DNA from: Cytobacillus firmus DS1 | Lineage (GTDB): Bacteria; Bacillota; Bacilli; Bacillales; Cytobacillaceae | DNA: 64,000 nucleotides | NCBI RefSeq assembly: GCF_000565285.1 | Contig: NZ_APVL01000010.1 | Span: 124,001 to 188,000, forward strand | Direction: 5' to 3' | Shown here: piece by piece, positions 9,184 through 17,622 of the stretch | Numbering within the stretch: position 1 is the stretch's first letter | Layout: the number at the start of each line of letters is the position of its first letter | Made by a program: the position numbers and the translations under genes | The notes under the pieces: generated by a model | Told to the model about the DNA's origin: nothing | The model's input: the letters and a program-made list of their open reading frames with translations, nothing else | Database searches by the model: none

Positions 9184-9268
9184 TGGTTTCAGTATTTCCT
9201 TTTAATTGGACAAACACTTACGAAGACACTCCAATTTAAAAAGCAGATATGTTATGTACTCTTTGAGG

Positions 9269-9445
9269 TTAAGATCCTATTGACTGCTCTACTGCATTTT
9301 CCCAGCTCGGAAAATAATACAATGCATTTTTCATTAGCTCTGGATTTGATTTCTTTACTTGCTTCTTTCGGGGCGGCTGCCCTTCTTTTTCCAAAAGTTC
9401 AGAAATCCCGGTTAATACTTCTTCAACACTCATACTTGTTTCCAC
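9269..9445 (-). CDS. Mini-protein resembling the homing-endonuclease-associated repeat (58 aa)
   Basis: GTG start at 9445, 6 nt after AAAGGAGG. The frame continues 8 codons upstream, but those codons are the ribosome-binding site itself. The sequence EVLTGISELLEKEGQPP, then SNPELMKNALYYFPSWENAVEQ, matches the helix pattern of the HNH/homing-endonuclease-associated repeat, in which NPELxxxAxxxFxSWxxAxE is typical and which probably binds DNA. Here one repeat stands alone with no nuclease domain. Its role is unknown; a DNA-binding or regulatory role would be inference only. Confidence 0.65.
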   Translation of the reverse strand: METSMSVEEVLTGISELLEKEGQPPRKKQVKKSNPELMKNALYYFPSWENAVEQSIGS

Positions 9446-9640
9446 ATCATTCCTCCTTTTTGAATTCACCTATATAATTTCCATTTGCCGAAAAATTATT
9501 CAGTATTTAGCTGGTATTCTATCTGATCCAAAAATCGTTCAAATAAAGCAATCAAATTAAAAGAATAATTTCATCCCTTCATGACTCGCAAAAAATTATC
9601 AAAAGGGGATCGTGATAGTCGATGCCACACTGTCCGGCAT

Positions 9641-10831
9641 TTAAAGATAGGCCTCTGCGACTTTTCCCAGCCTGCGAATCCCCTCTGTTATTTCCTTCTC
9701 ATCCGCATAACTGAAGGAAAGGCGCAGAAACTCCGTTCCGGCTCCCTGGTCTTTGAAAAAGTACTTGCCAGGAATAAAAGATACCCCCTCTGAAAGGGCA
9801 TGTGTCAACAGTTCCGATGTATCGGCACCGGGAATTTTCATCCACACGAAGTACCCTCCTTCAGGCACATACCAGGAAGCTGATTCAGGAAAGTACTGTT
9901 TCAATGCAGAGGTCAGAACATCGCATTTGGATCGGTATGTATCTCTCAAGGTTACTAATTTATTATTAAAATCCGTGTTTGCCAAATAAACAGCCATGGC
10001 AGATTGAGCAAACGGATGGTTCAGATCCTTTTTATACCAGGCGCATGCATGGATTATTTCACTTGCTCCCGCTATCCATCCTATACGCATGCCCGGGGCC
10101 ACTATCTTGGATAGCGAACCGACATGCAGAACTCGGGAGCTTTGATCCATTGCTTTAAGAGTGGGGAGACTTTTATTAAATGATAATTCCCCATAAGCAT
10201 CATCCTCAACTAATAGGAAATTATATTTGTCTGCCAGCTTCATTACATGCTGCCTGCGTTCTTCTGTCATTGTTGTTCCTGTTGGGTTTTGGAAGTTCGG
10301 GATCGTATAAAGAATACGCGGGAGAGCAAGCCCATTTTGCATTCTTTCCTCTAGAATTTCTTCAAATACCTCTGTTTGAAGTCCGTGCTTGTCAACAGGA
10401 ATACTAATTATATGTTTTGTGTAGTTTTGGAAAATCTCTAAAGCCTCCATATAGGTGGGGGACTCTATAGCAATAATTGTATCCTCATCAAGGAGAATAC
10501 GGGCAATCAAATCGATCGCCTGACATGCACCTGAAGTGATCAAAAGCTCTTTTTCAGCAACAGATATCCCCCGCTCTTTCAATCTCTTTAAAACTTGTTC
10601 CTTGAGTTTTATTATTTTAGGACTTCCTATATAATGGAGCGGCAAATCATGTTCTTCTTCTAATAGACTGTTAACAGCCGCCTTTACCTCTTCATCCGGC
10701 ACAAGTGCAGGTGCCGGATATCCGCAATGCAGGCGAATACATTCATCTGGAATCTCAGGAATCCACTCCCCAGGAGGAGTATTCTGAAGCGCCTTTTTGA
10801 TTTTATCATGAAAAAAAGAATCAGCATTCAC
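9641..10831 (-). CDS. PLP-dependent aminotransferase, class I/II (MocR/LysN-like, no HTH)
   Basis: A fold-type I aminotransferase of about 396 residues. Visible motifs are TIPNFQNPTGTTM (Asn and Pro around the PLP ring), LLVEDDAYGELSF (Asp binding the pyridine N, Tyr) and the Schiff-base Lys in HVGSLSKIVAPGMRIGW. The last of these is the signature of the 2-aminoadipate/MocR-type subgroup. The substrate is not readable; relatives act on aromatic, branched or 2-aminoadipate-type amino acids. The frame opens at a GTG at 10843, but that overlaps the GGAAGG site, so the GTG at 10831 is the likelier start. It is the third gene of a same-strand cluster downstream of an S-box riboswitch. Confidence 0.85.
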   Translation of the reverse strand: MNADSFFHDKIKKALQNTPPGEWIPEIPDECIRLHCGYPAPALVPDEEVKAAVNSLLEEEHDLPLHYIGSPKIIKLKEQVLKRLKERGISVAEKELLITSGACQAIDLIARILLDEDTIIAIESPTYMEALEIFQNYTKHIISIPVDKHGLQTEVFEEILEERMQNGLALPRILYTIPNFQNPTGTTMTEERRQHVMKLADKYNFLLVEDDAYGELSFNKSLPTLKAMDQSSRVLHVGSLSKIVAPGMRIGWIAGASEIIHACAWYKKDLNHPFAQSAMAVYLANTDFNNKLVTLRDTYRSKCDVLTSALKQYFPESASWYVPEGGYFVWMKIPGADTSELLTHALSEGVSFIPGKYFFKDQGAGTEFLRLSFSYADEKEITEGIRRLGKVAEAYL

Positions 10832-10886
10832 TACAATCTGCACCCTTCCAGCAGTTTTATTATTCAGTATACATGTTCCACAAAAC

Positions 10887-11459
10887 TTAGAGTAGCAAGT
10901 TTTCTTCGAAATGTTTTTTTACTTTTCCCCAATCTTCCTTAATGACACTATAAAGGACAGTATGGCGAATGGTCCCTTCTTTAAGTATCATATGATTTCG
11001 AAGTACGCCTTCTTTTACCGCACCGATCCGTTCGATAGCTTTTTGTGAACGGAAGTTTTCATGTCCGGTTTTAATTTGTACGCGATTCAGAGACAGTTCT
11101 TCGAAACAGTATGTTAATAACAAATATTTACAGTTCGAATTAATATTCGTGCGCCAATACAGGGTGTTTATCCACGTTGAGCCGATTTCGAGCCGTTTAT
11201 GCGGGATTGAAATATCGAGAAACCAGGTAGCACCGATTATATTCCCTGTTTTTTTATGGACAATAACAAAAGCAAAATCGGTGCCCTGCTCACGTTTTTG
11301 TATCGCATCTTTGACATATTGAATAACCCGGCTTTTATCAGTTAAATCAACAGACATATGCTCCCATATACGATGATCCTGGGCCGCTTCATAAATTCCT
11401 TCTGCATGCTCAAGTTCTATCGGAATTAATTGAACAATATCATTCTCTAATTTTTGCAT
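10887..11459 (-). CDS. GNAT family N-acetyltransferase (RimJ/RimL type)
   Basis: A 190-residue protein of the Acetyltransf_3 group. It contains an N-terminal beta strand and helix (IVQLIPIELEHAEGIYEA), the central GATWFLDI/LEIGSTWI strands, and near residue 140 the acceptor-like end HENFRSQKAIERIGAVKEG typical of RimJ/RimL-like N-terminal or small-molecule acetyltransferases. The start ATG follows AAGGAGAG. It lies 109 nt after the methyltransferase gene and about 55 nt before the aminotransferase, all on the same strand. The substrate is unknown. Confidence 0.85.
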   Translation of the reverse strand: MQKLENDIVQLIPIELEHAEGIYEAAQDHRIWEHMSVDLTDKSRVIQYVKDAIQKREQGTDFAFVIVHKKTGNIIGATWFLDISIPHKRLEIGSTWINTLYWRTNINSNCKYLLLTYCFEELSLNRVQIKTGHENFRSQKAIERIGAVKEGVLRNHMILKEGTIRHTVLYSVIKEDWGKVKKHFEENLLL

Positions 11460-11567
11460 GTCAGCACTCTCCTTGATACAATTAAACCCCTTTTCATTGC
11501 TTCAGACAAATATGCAGCAACGCAATTCATGAGATTCCCCATCTGCACTAATAAATATATTCATCTA

Positions 11568-12146
11568 TCAAACCGCTGTTTTCACAGCGAGTACCAGCCC
11601 GGTAGCCCAGTCCAATTCTGTTATGTCCAGGTCAGATCTGTCCTGCAGGGTTTTTAATAGTTTAGTGGCTTTGATTTTATACCCTTCAGGCAATTTCTGC
11701 TGCGGAAACACATCGTGAATTACATAAAAACCGCCAATATTTAAATGATCCAGGGTTTTGTCCAGAAGCTCGAATTTCCCCGGCCATGTATCTGCAAAAA
11801 TAAAATCGAACCCTTCCGACAGGTTTTGAATAAAAGCTGCTCCGTCCTCACAGCAAAATGTGATTCTGCTGTCATTCCCGAGGTATTTTCTCGCGATCGA
11901 TTGGACTGCCGAATCAATGTCAACGGTCGTAAGATTACTGTCCTCATCCATCCCATCCATGATCCAGGAAGCAGACGCTCCCGTACCTGTTCCCAGCTCC
12001 AAAAAGCTGCCACCTGGTTTTGAGGCAGCCAGCCCCTTTAGTAAAAATCCTGTTTTTCGATCACAAGACTGTCCGAAGCCGAGCACATCTGATTCCTCAA
12101 TTATCCTCGTGTATGTTTTCGGAACCTGTATAACGCCGTTTTCCAT
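11568..12146 (-). CDS. SAM-dependent methyltransferase, O-methyltransferase-like
   Basis: A 192-residue class I methyltransferase. Motif I FLELGTGTGASASWI is near residue 48, the acidic ribose-binding end of strand 2 is TTVDIDSA near 74, FCCEDGAAFI is near 98, and FDFIFADTWPGKF near 113 corresponds to the metal/SAM-binding Asp of catechol-type O-methyltransferases. The final hydrophobic strand is GLVLAVKTA. The ATG follows AGAGGAGGAATG. It is the first gene after a complete SAM-I riboswitch and terminator, so its transcription should rise when SAM is scarce. That is unusual for a SAM-consuming enzyme. Confidence 0.85.
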   Translation of the reverse strand: MENGVIQVPKTYTRIIEESDVLGFGQSCDRKTGFLLKGLAASKPGGSFLELGTGTGASASWIMDGMDEDSNLTTVDIDSAVQSIARKYLGNDSRITFCCEDGAAFIQNLSEGFDFIFADTWPGKFELLDKTLDHLNIGGFYVIHDVFPQQKLPEGYKIKATKLLKTLQDRSDLDITELDWATGLVLAVKTAV

Positions 12147-12208
12147 TTGACCATTCCTCCTCTTTATTCGTGTTTATCTAAAACCAGCCCGAATCACGAA
12201 AGAGCATC

Positions 12209-12240
12209 AAAAAAAGGCCACTCATTATAAGAGGCCTTTA
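12209..12240 (-). terminator. Terminator of the SAM riboswitch expression platform
   Basis: Minus-strand AAAGGCC...GGCCTTT with seven T residues. The CCTCTTAT in its 5' arm is complementary to ATAAGAGG at the 3' end of the aptamer (12263-12256), giving a mutually exclusive antiterminator. The predicted logic is SAM bound, termination. Confidence 0.85.
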
Positions 12241-12258
12241 CTTATCAAAAAACGACCT

Positions 12259-12361
12259 CTTATCTCCCAGAGCTTCAACTCTGTTGGAATTAGCACCTTC
12301 CTGACCTAATCAGGGGTTGCTGAGGCTTCGCAGGGCCATTCCCTCCGCCTCTCGTGATAAG
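12259..12361 (-). promoter_or_regulatory. SAM-I (S-box) riboswitch aptamer
   Basis: The minus strand carries the full S-box core: CTTATC...GAGAGGCGGAGGGA, TGGCCCTGCGAAGCCTC, AGCAACC, AGGTGCTAATTCCAACAG and GGGAGATAAG closing P1 with CTTATC. Pairing and conserved blocks match the SAM-I family throughout. It starts 77 nt after the jetC stop codon and controls the methyltransferase gene at 12146, possibly with the acetyltransferase and aminotransferase genes behind it. Confidence 0.95.
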
Positions 12362-12389
12362 AATTTGTAATAAATATTAATTTTCATCC

Positions 12390-12424
12390 AAGTATTGCAT
12401 AGTTTCAGTAAAATGGCAATACTT
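12390..12424. other. Hairpin after jetC
   Basis: AAGTATTGC (12390-12398) pairs with GCAATACTT (12416-12424), 14 nt past the jetC stop. There is no T-run, so it is at best a weak terminator or an RNA-stabilising hairpin. Confidence 0.35.
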
Positions 12425-12437
12425 TCATTCTTTTAAT

Positions 12438-15400
12438 CTAATGAACAGCTTCCTCCCCCTGATAAATCCGAAAAGCCGGAACAATCGTATCCGACACAAT
12501 CTCTTTTCCCTTTTCACGGATGAAATCCAATTTATAATACGCGTCGAATCTCTGGCTGATCTCTGTTTTCACTAATTCAGGCGGGGTAACAACGATGAAT
12601 TGGAACTTCAGCTTATTCGCTACAGCGAAAATAGGATCAAGCACATGGGCAGAAGCAGCTTGTCCGAACGGGTTATCACAGACTAACGGAACCCAGCTTT
12701 GGTCAGTTTCACTCTTAACCGAAAGAAGCATCATCATCATGACCATGCGGGCAGAAAGCTTTTGACCGCCGCTGCCATCGGATTTCGTCCTTGAACCCTG
12801 GTTGATCGTCTGCCAGGTTGAATAATGCTCTCGCTGCGGTTTTCCGTACATGAAGGCATTATCAGTACGCATGTTATAAACCAACAGTTCTGGGTAACGA
12901 TTTCTAAGAGAGACAAATAAAATCTGCTCATCACTGATAAGCTGTTTAATTTCCTGATCAAGCAGCTGATTATTGTCATCAATTATCTCGAATCGCTTTG
13001 TAATTTTGTTAATGGCTGAAACAAAATGCTGTTTCAGTAAAGGTTCAACATCTTCCGCTTTTTTAGGCAGGATGTCTTCTTTGAGCTGGACAAGCGGGAA
13101 TGAACCCCGTTCATTCTTCAGCTTCATTTTCGCAATCATCGAGCGAATCGCTTCTGAAATGCTCATCACCTTCATGCTCGCCCGGCTGGCCCAGAAGTTC
13201 TGCGCTTTTTCTGCCCGTTCTTTATCGCGTTCCAGCTGATCTAAGCCGCTCTGTGAAAAGCGCTTCATGTTCTGGACGACACTTTGAATATGAGCATAAT
13301 GCCTTGTATCCATATGATCAAGCGTACTTAAGACTTCATTCTTAAAACGGATTTCCCAATCCTTGCCTTCAATAGCAAGCTTTAAGTTTCTTAGTGATTG
13401 TTCAATCTTCGCATGCTTTTCTTGCCCTTCATCCTGAATAGCCTGATGTTTTTCACTCCAGGATAGGATGCTTTGCTTTCCTTGACTCTTTATTTTTTCT
13501 ATATCCTCATCCGAAAAAGCTGCCGCTTCCTCTTTAAGAATGACGGATAAATGCAATTGATTGTTTTCAAACTCAGTTATGTTTTGTTCTGTCTCTTTTT
13601 TGCGCTCTTCTGTTTTCTTTATTTCTGCATTTGTCTGTTTGGTCTGGTCAGCAATTTCTACGGTCTTCACTTCCAGATCAAGCTCTTCCCATTCTTCAGG
13701 CTGCTGCTCATGCTTTGCCACTTTTTTAGCGGATTTCTTACGCTGATCCATTCCATGCTTTAAGGACGTTTCCGCAATGGTAACGGTCTTTTCCTGCTCA
13801 CGCTCTTCTTTTTCTGCTGCCTTTGTTTCCTTTGCAGCTGTCTGAACCATATTCTCCAAAATACTTATTGGTTCATCAGGTACAGAAGCATCCTTCCACT
13901 CTTCATTAAGAGCATGAAGTTTTTTTTCCAGCTTCCTTTGCTGCTTCTGTTCGGATTCACGTGTCGCCTGAATCGCGAGCAGTTCACTTGCTTGTTCTTC
14001 TTTTGATTTTTGAAGCTGTTTAAGCTCCTCAATGCTGCCATTGATTTTTTCTAAAATATAGGGTGATAATCGCGGAACCTCCTCAGAAGCTTCTGCTTTC
14101 TCAGCCGCTGGAAAAGCAGCACCGTCTATAAAAAAGCTTATCTTCTTAATATTTTGCTCGGCTGACAGCTTCCATTCCAGATAGGTTTGGCTCCACTTTT
14201 CCTGAAGGTCATTCATGGTCTGAAGCTCGATTCCCAGCTCATTCTGCAGCTTTTCGAAAGCTTCCTTTTGTTTCTCTTTTTCCTGCTTTACCCGTTTATT
14301 TTCCTGATGCATCGATTTTTCCCGGTTAAATTCCGCTAAGGATTCGGCATCTTTAGAGAGTTTTTCAATCTTTTTCTTCGTCTTTTCCAGCTGTTCTCTA
14401 AGTCCCAGCTGCAGTTCTTTTTCTTTTTCCTCCTGCACGATGATAGCCTGCAATTCCGTTTTCCTTGAAAGCAGTACTTCCTTTTCCTGATGCAGTACTT
14501 TTTCGATATCACCTGCAAGGTCATGGGAAATGAATCGGTCTATCTCTTTTATAATACTTCGCAGTGCTGTTTCTGTTTTTTCTAACTCTGCAAGTATATC
14601 TTTCTTTTCTTCTATTTGTTTCGCAATCTGAATTTTCCAGTTTGTGAACTGATTTTTATCCGCCAGCAGCTCCTTCTCCGTCCCGGTGATCATCACAAAG
14701 GCATTCTGCTGATTTTCACCCGCCATTTCCTCCCTCATAAAAATCGGGACCGGACTTTTAAACATCCTTCCTCCAAGAACCTGCTTATTGATTTTTTCCC
14801 ATTGCGGCCTGCTGACTACTAAGCCGTACGGCAGGAGAGGATGAGAAAGCATGTGGCTCGCCGTTTCATCGGGCTTTAAGGATTGGAGAAATTGGGATCC
14901 GTAAAATACATCAATCCCTGTCTTCTCATCAATCCATTCCTTCAGTTCCTTCACATCATTATTGGCAATCCAGAAATGCTCATCATTCAAGGCATAATCC
15001 AGCTGCGTTTCCCAGAGCGCTTTCTTTAATTCTTCCCCCTGCTCGCGATTTTGGGCGAGGAGCTCCTCCACCTCCAGGGCATATTTTGATAAAAGAGCAT
15101 TCGAGAATGGAGCTGTGACACCTTGCAGCACACCTTGCAGCTGATCGTACAGCTTTGTTTCTTTTTGCTTCTGCTCTTCACTTTTCTTTTTTAGCTCTTC
15201 ACACTTTTCTTCAGAAAACTGAATGGATTGTGCGAGTGTACCATGGGAAGAAGCAAGCTGATTTTGTTTTTCATTTGATCTATTCTCTTTTGCCTGTAGA
15301 TCTTCGAGTGCCGCTTCTTTAGTTTCTATCTGTTTAGTCAGATTTTCAATAAAACCTGTTAAATCATAGGTAATGCGGTCTCCGAATTCCTTGATAAGCT

Positions 15401-16898
15401 GTTCTTCTTTTGATTCAAATTCATGAATTTGAGAATAAAGAAAATCAATTTCTGTTCGAAGCTGGGCAATCTCCTGGGTCTTTTGTTTATCCTGCTTAGA
15501 CAGGTCGTTTGCTTTTTTCTTTAAAAACCTTTGATATCCGGAATATTGCTGAACGGCTTCCCTAATGGCAGCAGAGGATTTCTCCCATTGCTGTGCCGCT
15601 TCTTTTTTGATTTCATCCATTCTTTGATTCACTTGCTCCAGGCCGCTGTTCTGCTCGAGCTTTGCAATTTGCTGGGAAAGCGCGCGAATACTTTGTTCCC
15701 CTTCATGCCATTCTTTTAATAATAGCTGAAAAGCCAGCTCCTCTTTTCGCTCCTGCTTTTCCTTCACAGCTTCCTGCAGAACAATATGCTTCTTCTGCTC
15801 TTCCGCTAATTTCTTCTCCCAATCCAGCACTTCCCTGTGAGCTTTTGCATACTCAAGATTATCTTTCTGAAAACGCAGATCCACTTGCCTGCCTGTTAAT
15901 TTTTCGATTTCCTTTTCCAGCTCAATGAGAGTTTCTTCTTCTGTTTTCTTCAAATGCTCCAAAGCGCCAAGCAGCTGTCTTCCCGCCTTAATGCTATCAT
16001 CTACAATTTCCTTATGCCCGACACCCTTTGCCAGGCTCTCTTCAAAAGGAAGAATATCTTCCAGGAACTCTTTATGTGCCTGCTCTCTTTTCAGCAAAAC
16101 AGGGAGGTCCTTCGCGATGCTTGCCTGACTCTTAAAAATCTCCACCAGATCGTTCTTCTGATGCTCAGTCCGGTGAAGAACCTGACTGACTGTAGGAATA
16201 ATCCGCTTTTGGAACAGGGAATGATCATCTTCAGCGCCTTCAAAGAATTTTCCAACACCGCCTTCATCCTTATTAATGTCCTTCATAATATCCCAGTCTT
16301 TGCGGTTAATGCCGTATGTATCAAGAATGCGGTAGTGCTTCTTTGTATCCCGGTAAACATCGTATCCATTCCATTTTAAATAATCCTTCAGGCCTTCTGT
16401 TTCAGCCAGTTCTCCATCTTCATAGAGCGGAATATGTTCAAGTGATGCTTCTTCTTTCCGTTCAAACTCCCTTGTATAAAAGGTAATATTCGGGACAATT
16501 TTCGCTTCCTGTTCAAGCGGTTTGCTCTCTCCGCTTTCTTCATTCATGGAAATCCGCTGTTCTGCTGAAAACATTCCGCCCGTCACCAAATGCCTGCGGT
16601 CAGCCCCGTCGAGCTCCCATTGTATAAGAACATGAAAGGTATAAGGTATGAATTGCTCTTTATTATTAAAAAAGAATTGCTGATAATAGCGATTATTCTG
16701 CTTTCCCCATGCAGTACCCGGCTTAAGGATCTGAAATATGGTCTGAAGGAAAACACCTTTCCCTCCTCCATTCATCATCGAAATGAGCCCATTTGTGGAG
16801 GTTTCCTCATTATGAAAATTAAAGGTGGTGTCCCTATACTGCTTTTGCATGCCATCATATTTCAGGCCGGCAATTCTAATTCGATGTATTTTCGGCAT
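12438..16898 (-). CDS. jetC: Wadjet system SMC/MukB-like ATPase JetC
   Basis: A 1486-residue SMC-like protein. The N-terminal ATPase lobe has a P-loop at residues 43-48. Two very long coiled-coil stretches (about 280-560 and 750-1260) surround a globular hinge-like segment. The C-terminal lobe has the signature SDGSGGQKLS near 1373 and a Walker B segment VPLVCDNPFG near 1403. Family knowledge: JetC with JetA and JetB forms a condensin that extrudes plasmid loops and JetD cuts them, protecting the cell from plasmids. Oddities: the P-loop reads NGGGKG (no Ser/Thr after Lys) and Walker B reads DN rather than DE. The ATG follows GAGGAGG inside jetB (23-nt overlap). SbcC-like annotation is possible but the operon argues for JetC. 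Confidence 0.9.
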   Translation of the reverse strand: MPKIHRIRIAGLKYDGMQKQYRDTTFNFHNEETSTNGLISMMNGGGKGVFLQTIFQILKPGTAWGKQNNRYYQQFFFNNKEQFIPYTFHVLIQWELDGADRRHLVTGGMFSAEQRISMNEESGESKPLEQEAKIVPNITFYTREFERKEEASLEHIPLYEDGELAETEGLKDYLKWNGYDVYRDTKKHYRILDTYGINRKDWDIMKDINKDEGGVGKFFEGAEDDHSLFQKRIIPTVSQVLHRTEHQKNDLVEIFKSQASIAKDLPVLLKREQAHKEFLEDILPFEESLAKGVGHKEIVDDSIKAGRQLLGALEHLKKTEEETLIELEKEIEKLTGRQVDLRFQKDNLEYAKAHREVLDWEKKLAEEQKKHIVLQEAVKEKQERKEELAFQLLLKEWHEGEQSIRALSQQIAKLEQNSGLEQVNQRMDEIKKEAAQQWEKSSAAIREAVQQYSGYQRFLKKKANDLSKQDKQKTQEIAQLRTEIDFLYSQIHEFESKEEQLIKEFGDRITYDLTGFIENLTKQIETKEAALEDLQAKENRSNEKQNQLASSHGTLAQSIQFSEEKCEELKKKSEEQKQKETKLYDQLQGVLQGVTAPFSNALLSKYALEVEELLAQNREQGEELKKALWETQLDYALNDEHFWIANNDVKELKEWIDEKTGIDVFYGSQFLQSLKPDETASHMLSHPLLPYGLVVSRPQWEKINKQVLGGRMFKSPVPIFMREEMAGENQQNAFVMITGTEKELLADKNQFTNWKIQIAKQIEEKKDILAELEKTETALRSIIKEIDRFISHDLAGDIEKVLHQEKEVLLSRKTELQAIIVQEEKEKELQLGLREQLEKTKKKIEKLSKDAESLAEFNREKSMHQENKRVKQEKEKQKEAFEKLQNELGIELQTMNDLQEKWSQTYLEWKLSAEQNIKKISFFIDGAAFPAAEKAEASEEVPRLSPYILEKINGSIEELKQLQKSKEEQASELLAIQATRESEQKQQRKLEKKLHALNEEWKDASVPDEPISILENMVQTAAKETKAAEKEEREQEKTVTIAETSLKHGMDQRKKSAKKVAKHEQQPEEWEELDLEVKTVEIADQTKQTNAEIKKTEERKKETEQNITEFENNQLHLSVILKEEAAAFSDEDIEKIKSQGKQSILSWSEKHQAIQDEGQEKHAKIEQSLRNLKLAIEGKDWEIRFKNEVLSTLDHMDTRHYAHIQSVVQNMKRFSQSGLDQLERDKERAEKAQNFWASRASMKVMSISEAIRSMIAKMKLKNERGSFPLVQLKEDILPKKAEDVEPLLKQHFVSAINKITKRFEIIDDNNQLLDQEIKQLISDEQILFVSLRNRYPELLVYNMRTDNAFMYGKPQREHYSTWQTINQGSRTKSDGSGGQKLSARMVMMMMLLSVKSETDQSWVPLVCDNPFGQAASAHVLDPIFAVANKLKFQFIVVTPPELVKTEISQRFDAYYKLDFIREKGKEIVSDTIVPAFRIYQGEEAVH

Positions 16899-17622
16899 GC
16901 TGATCCTCCTCTGTTTTCATTAATTCCTTGAACATTTCATAACGGTCATAGTCATGATACAGGTATTCAATCCGCTCAAATAACTCCTGCTTCGGAATCG
17001 CCTTCGGTATTTCCTCCCGATCCAGGATGACGATGAGTCCTTCTGTTTCCAAAAGACGCATGGCACTTGCAATCAATCCGATGCGCGTTCTGCGATTGGC
17101 TTTCCTGGCTCCTAAATCATCTGTGTCGACCTCCATGTATTTCCATGTCGTCACAACGTCTTTCATATCAATTTTTTCTTCTTCTCCGAAATCAGGTTTT
17201 GCTTTAAGCAGACTATCCCAATTCATGATGACATCATTGACTTGCCGTTCTAATGTATAGAAGCTGATCCCTTCGCGCTTCGTGCGGATCTTAGCCGCCT
17301 GATTTCGGTCGATGCCCGCCAGGAATGCCATAATGACAACACTCATCAGGTGAAAATGTTTTTTGGTTTCAACCTGCTTATGCCTGTCCTTCATATGTGT
17401 AAAATTCGTTGCAAAAACAGATCCGGTCGGCTGCACAACCAGCTGAATACGTTTAGGCGATTCAATGATAAAGGTCCCGGATTCGTCTGCCATTAAAAGC
17501 ACCGTCTGTCTTACATCAGGAACGTAATACGCCTGAAAGTGCTCGCTGTTTTCATCGATAACCTTGTCTTTTAAAAGCGTAAAATAAACCGCTGATGCAG
17601 TCTTAATACTTTCTGCACTCAT
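16876..17622 (-). CDS. jetB: Wadjet system MukE-like protein JetB
   Basis: A 248-residue protein with winged-helix-like C-terminal half (RTRIGLIASAMRLLETEGLIVIL) and no enzymatic motifs. Its size and position between the JetA and JetC genes match the MukE/KITE-like subunit JetB, which bridges the kleisin and the ATPase heads. I believe this sequence group corresponds to the DUF6063-type JetB of one Wadjet subtype, but I cannot check that. AGGAGG sits 7 nt before the ATG at 17622. That ATG shares one base with the jetA TGA, indicating translational coupling. The preceding ATG at 17625 is an alternative. Confidence 0.85.
   Translation of the reverse strand: MSAESIKTASAVYFTLLKDKVIDENSEHFQAYYVPDVRQTVLLMADESGTFIIESPKRIQLVVQPTGSVFATNFTHMKDRHKQVETKKHFHLMSVVIMAFLAGIDRNQAAKIRTKREGISFYTLERQVNDVIMNWDSLLKAKPDFGEEEKIDMKDVVTTWKYMEVDTDDLGARKANRRTRIGLIASAMRLLETEGLIVILDREEIPKAIPKQELFERIEYLYHDYDRYEMFKELMKTEEDQHAENTSN

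Larger units (their letters stand above)
8727..9268. other. Intergenic region with two terminators and a gene fragment
   Basis: On the minus strand about 8757-8835 encodes the tail ...AIPIPGAFKKASAKDLDALINYLEK ending just upstream of the YdeI-like pseudogene, without a start, so it is probably the end of a deleted gene. A GGTCGAA/TTCGACC inverted repeat lies at 8952-8974. Two terminator hairpins follow. Nothing else is recognisable. Confidence 0.4.

Noticed and set aside
12438..16898. JetC gene as a stand-alone SbcC/RecN-type repair ATPase
   Set aside because: Overlapping genes for kleisin-like, MukE-like and Toprim proteins define a Wadjet operon; no SbcD partner.
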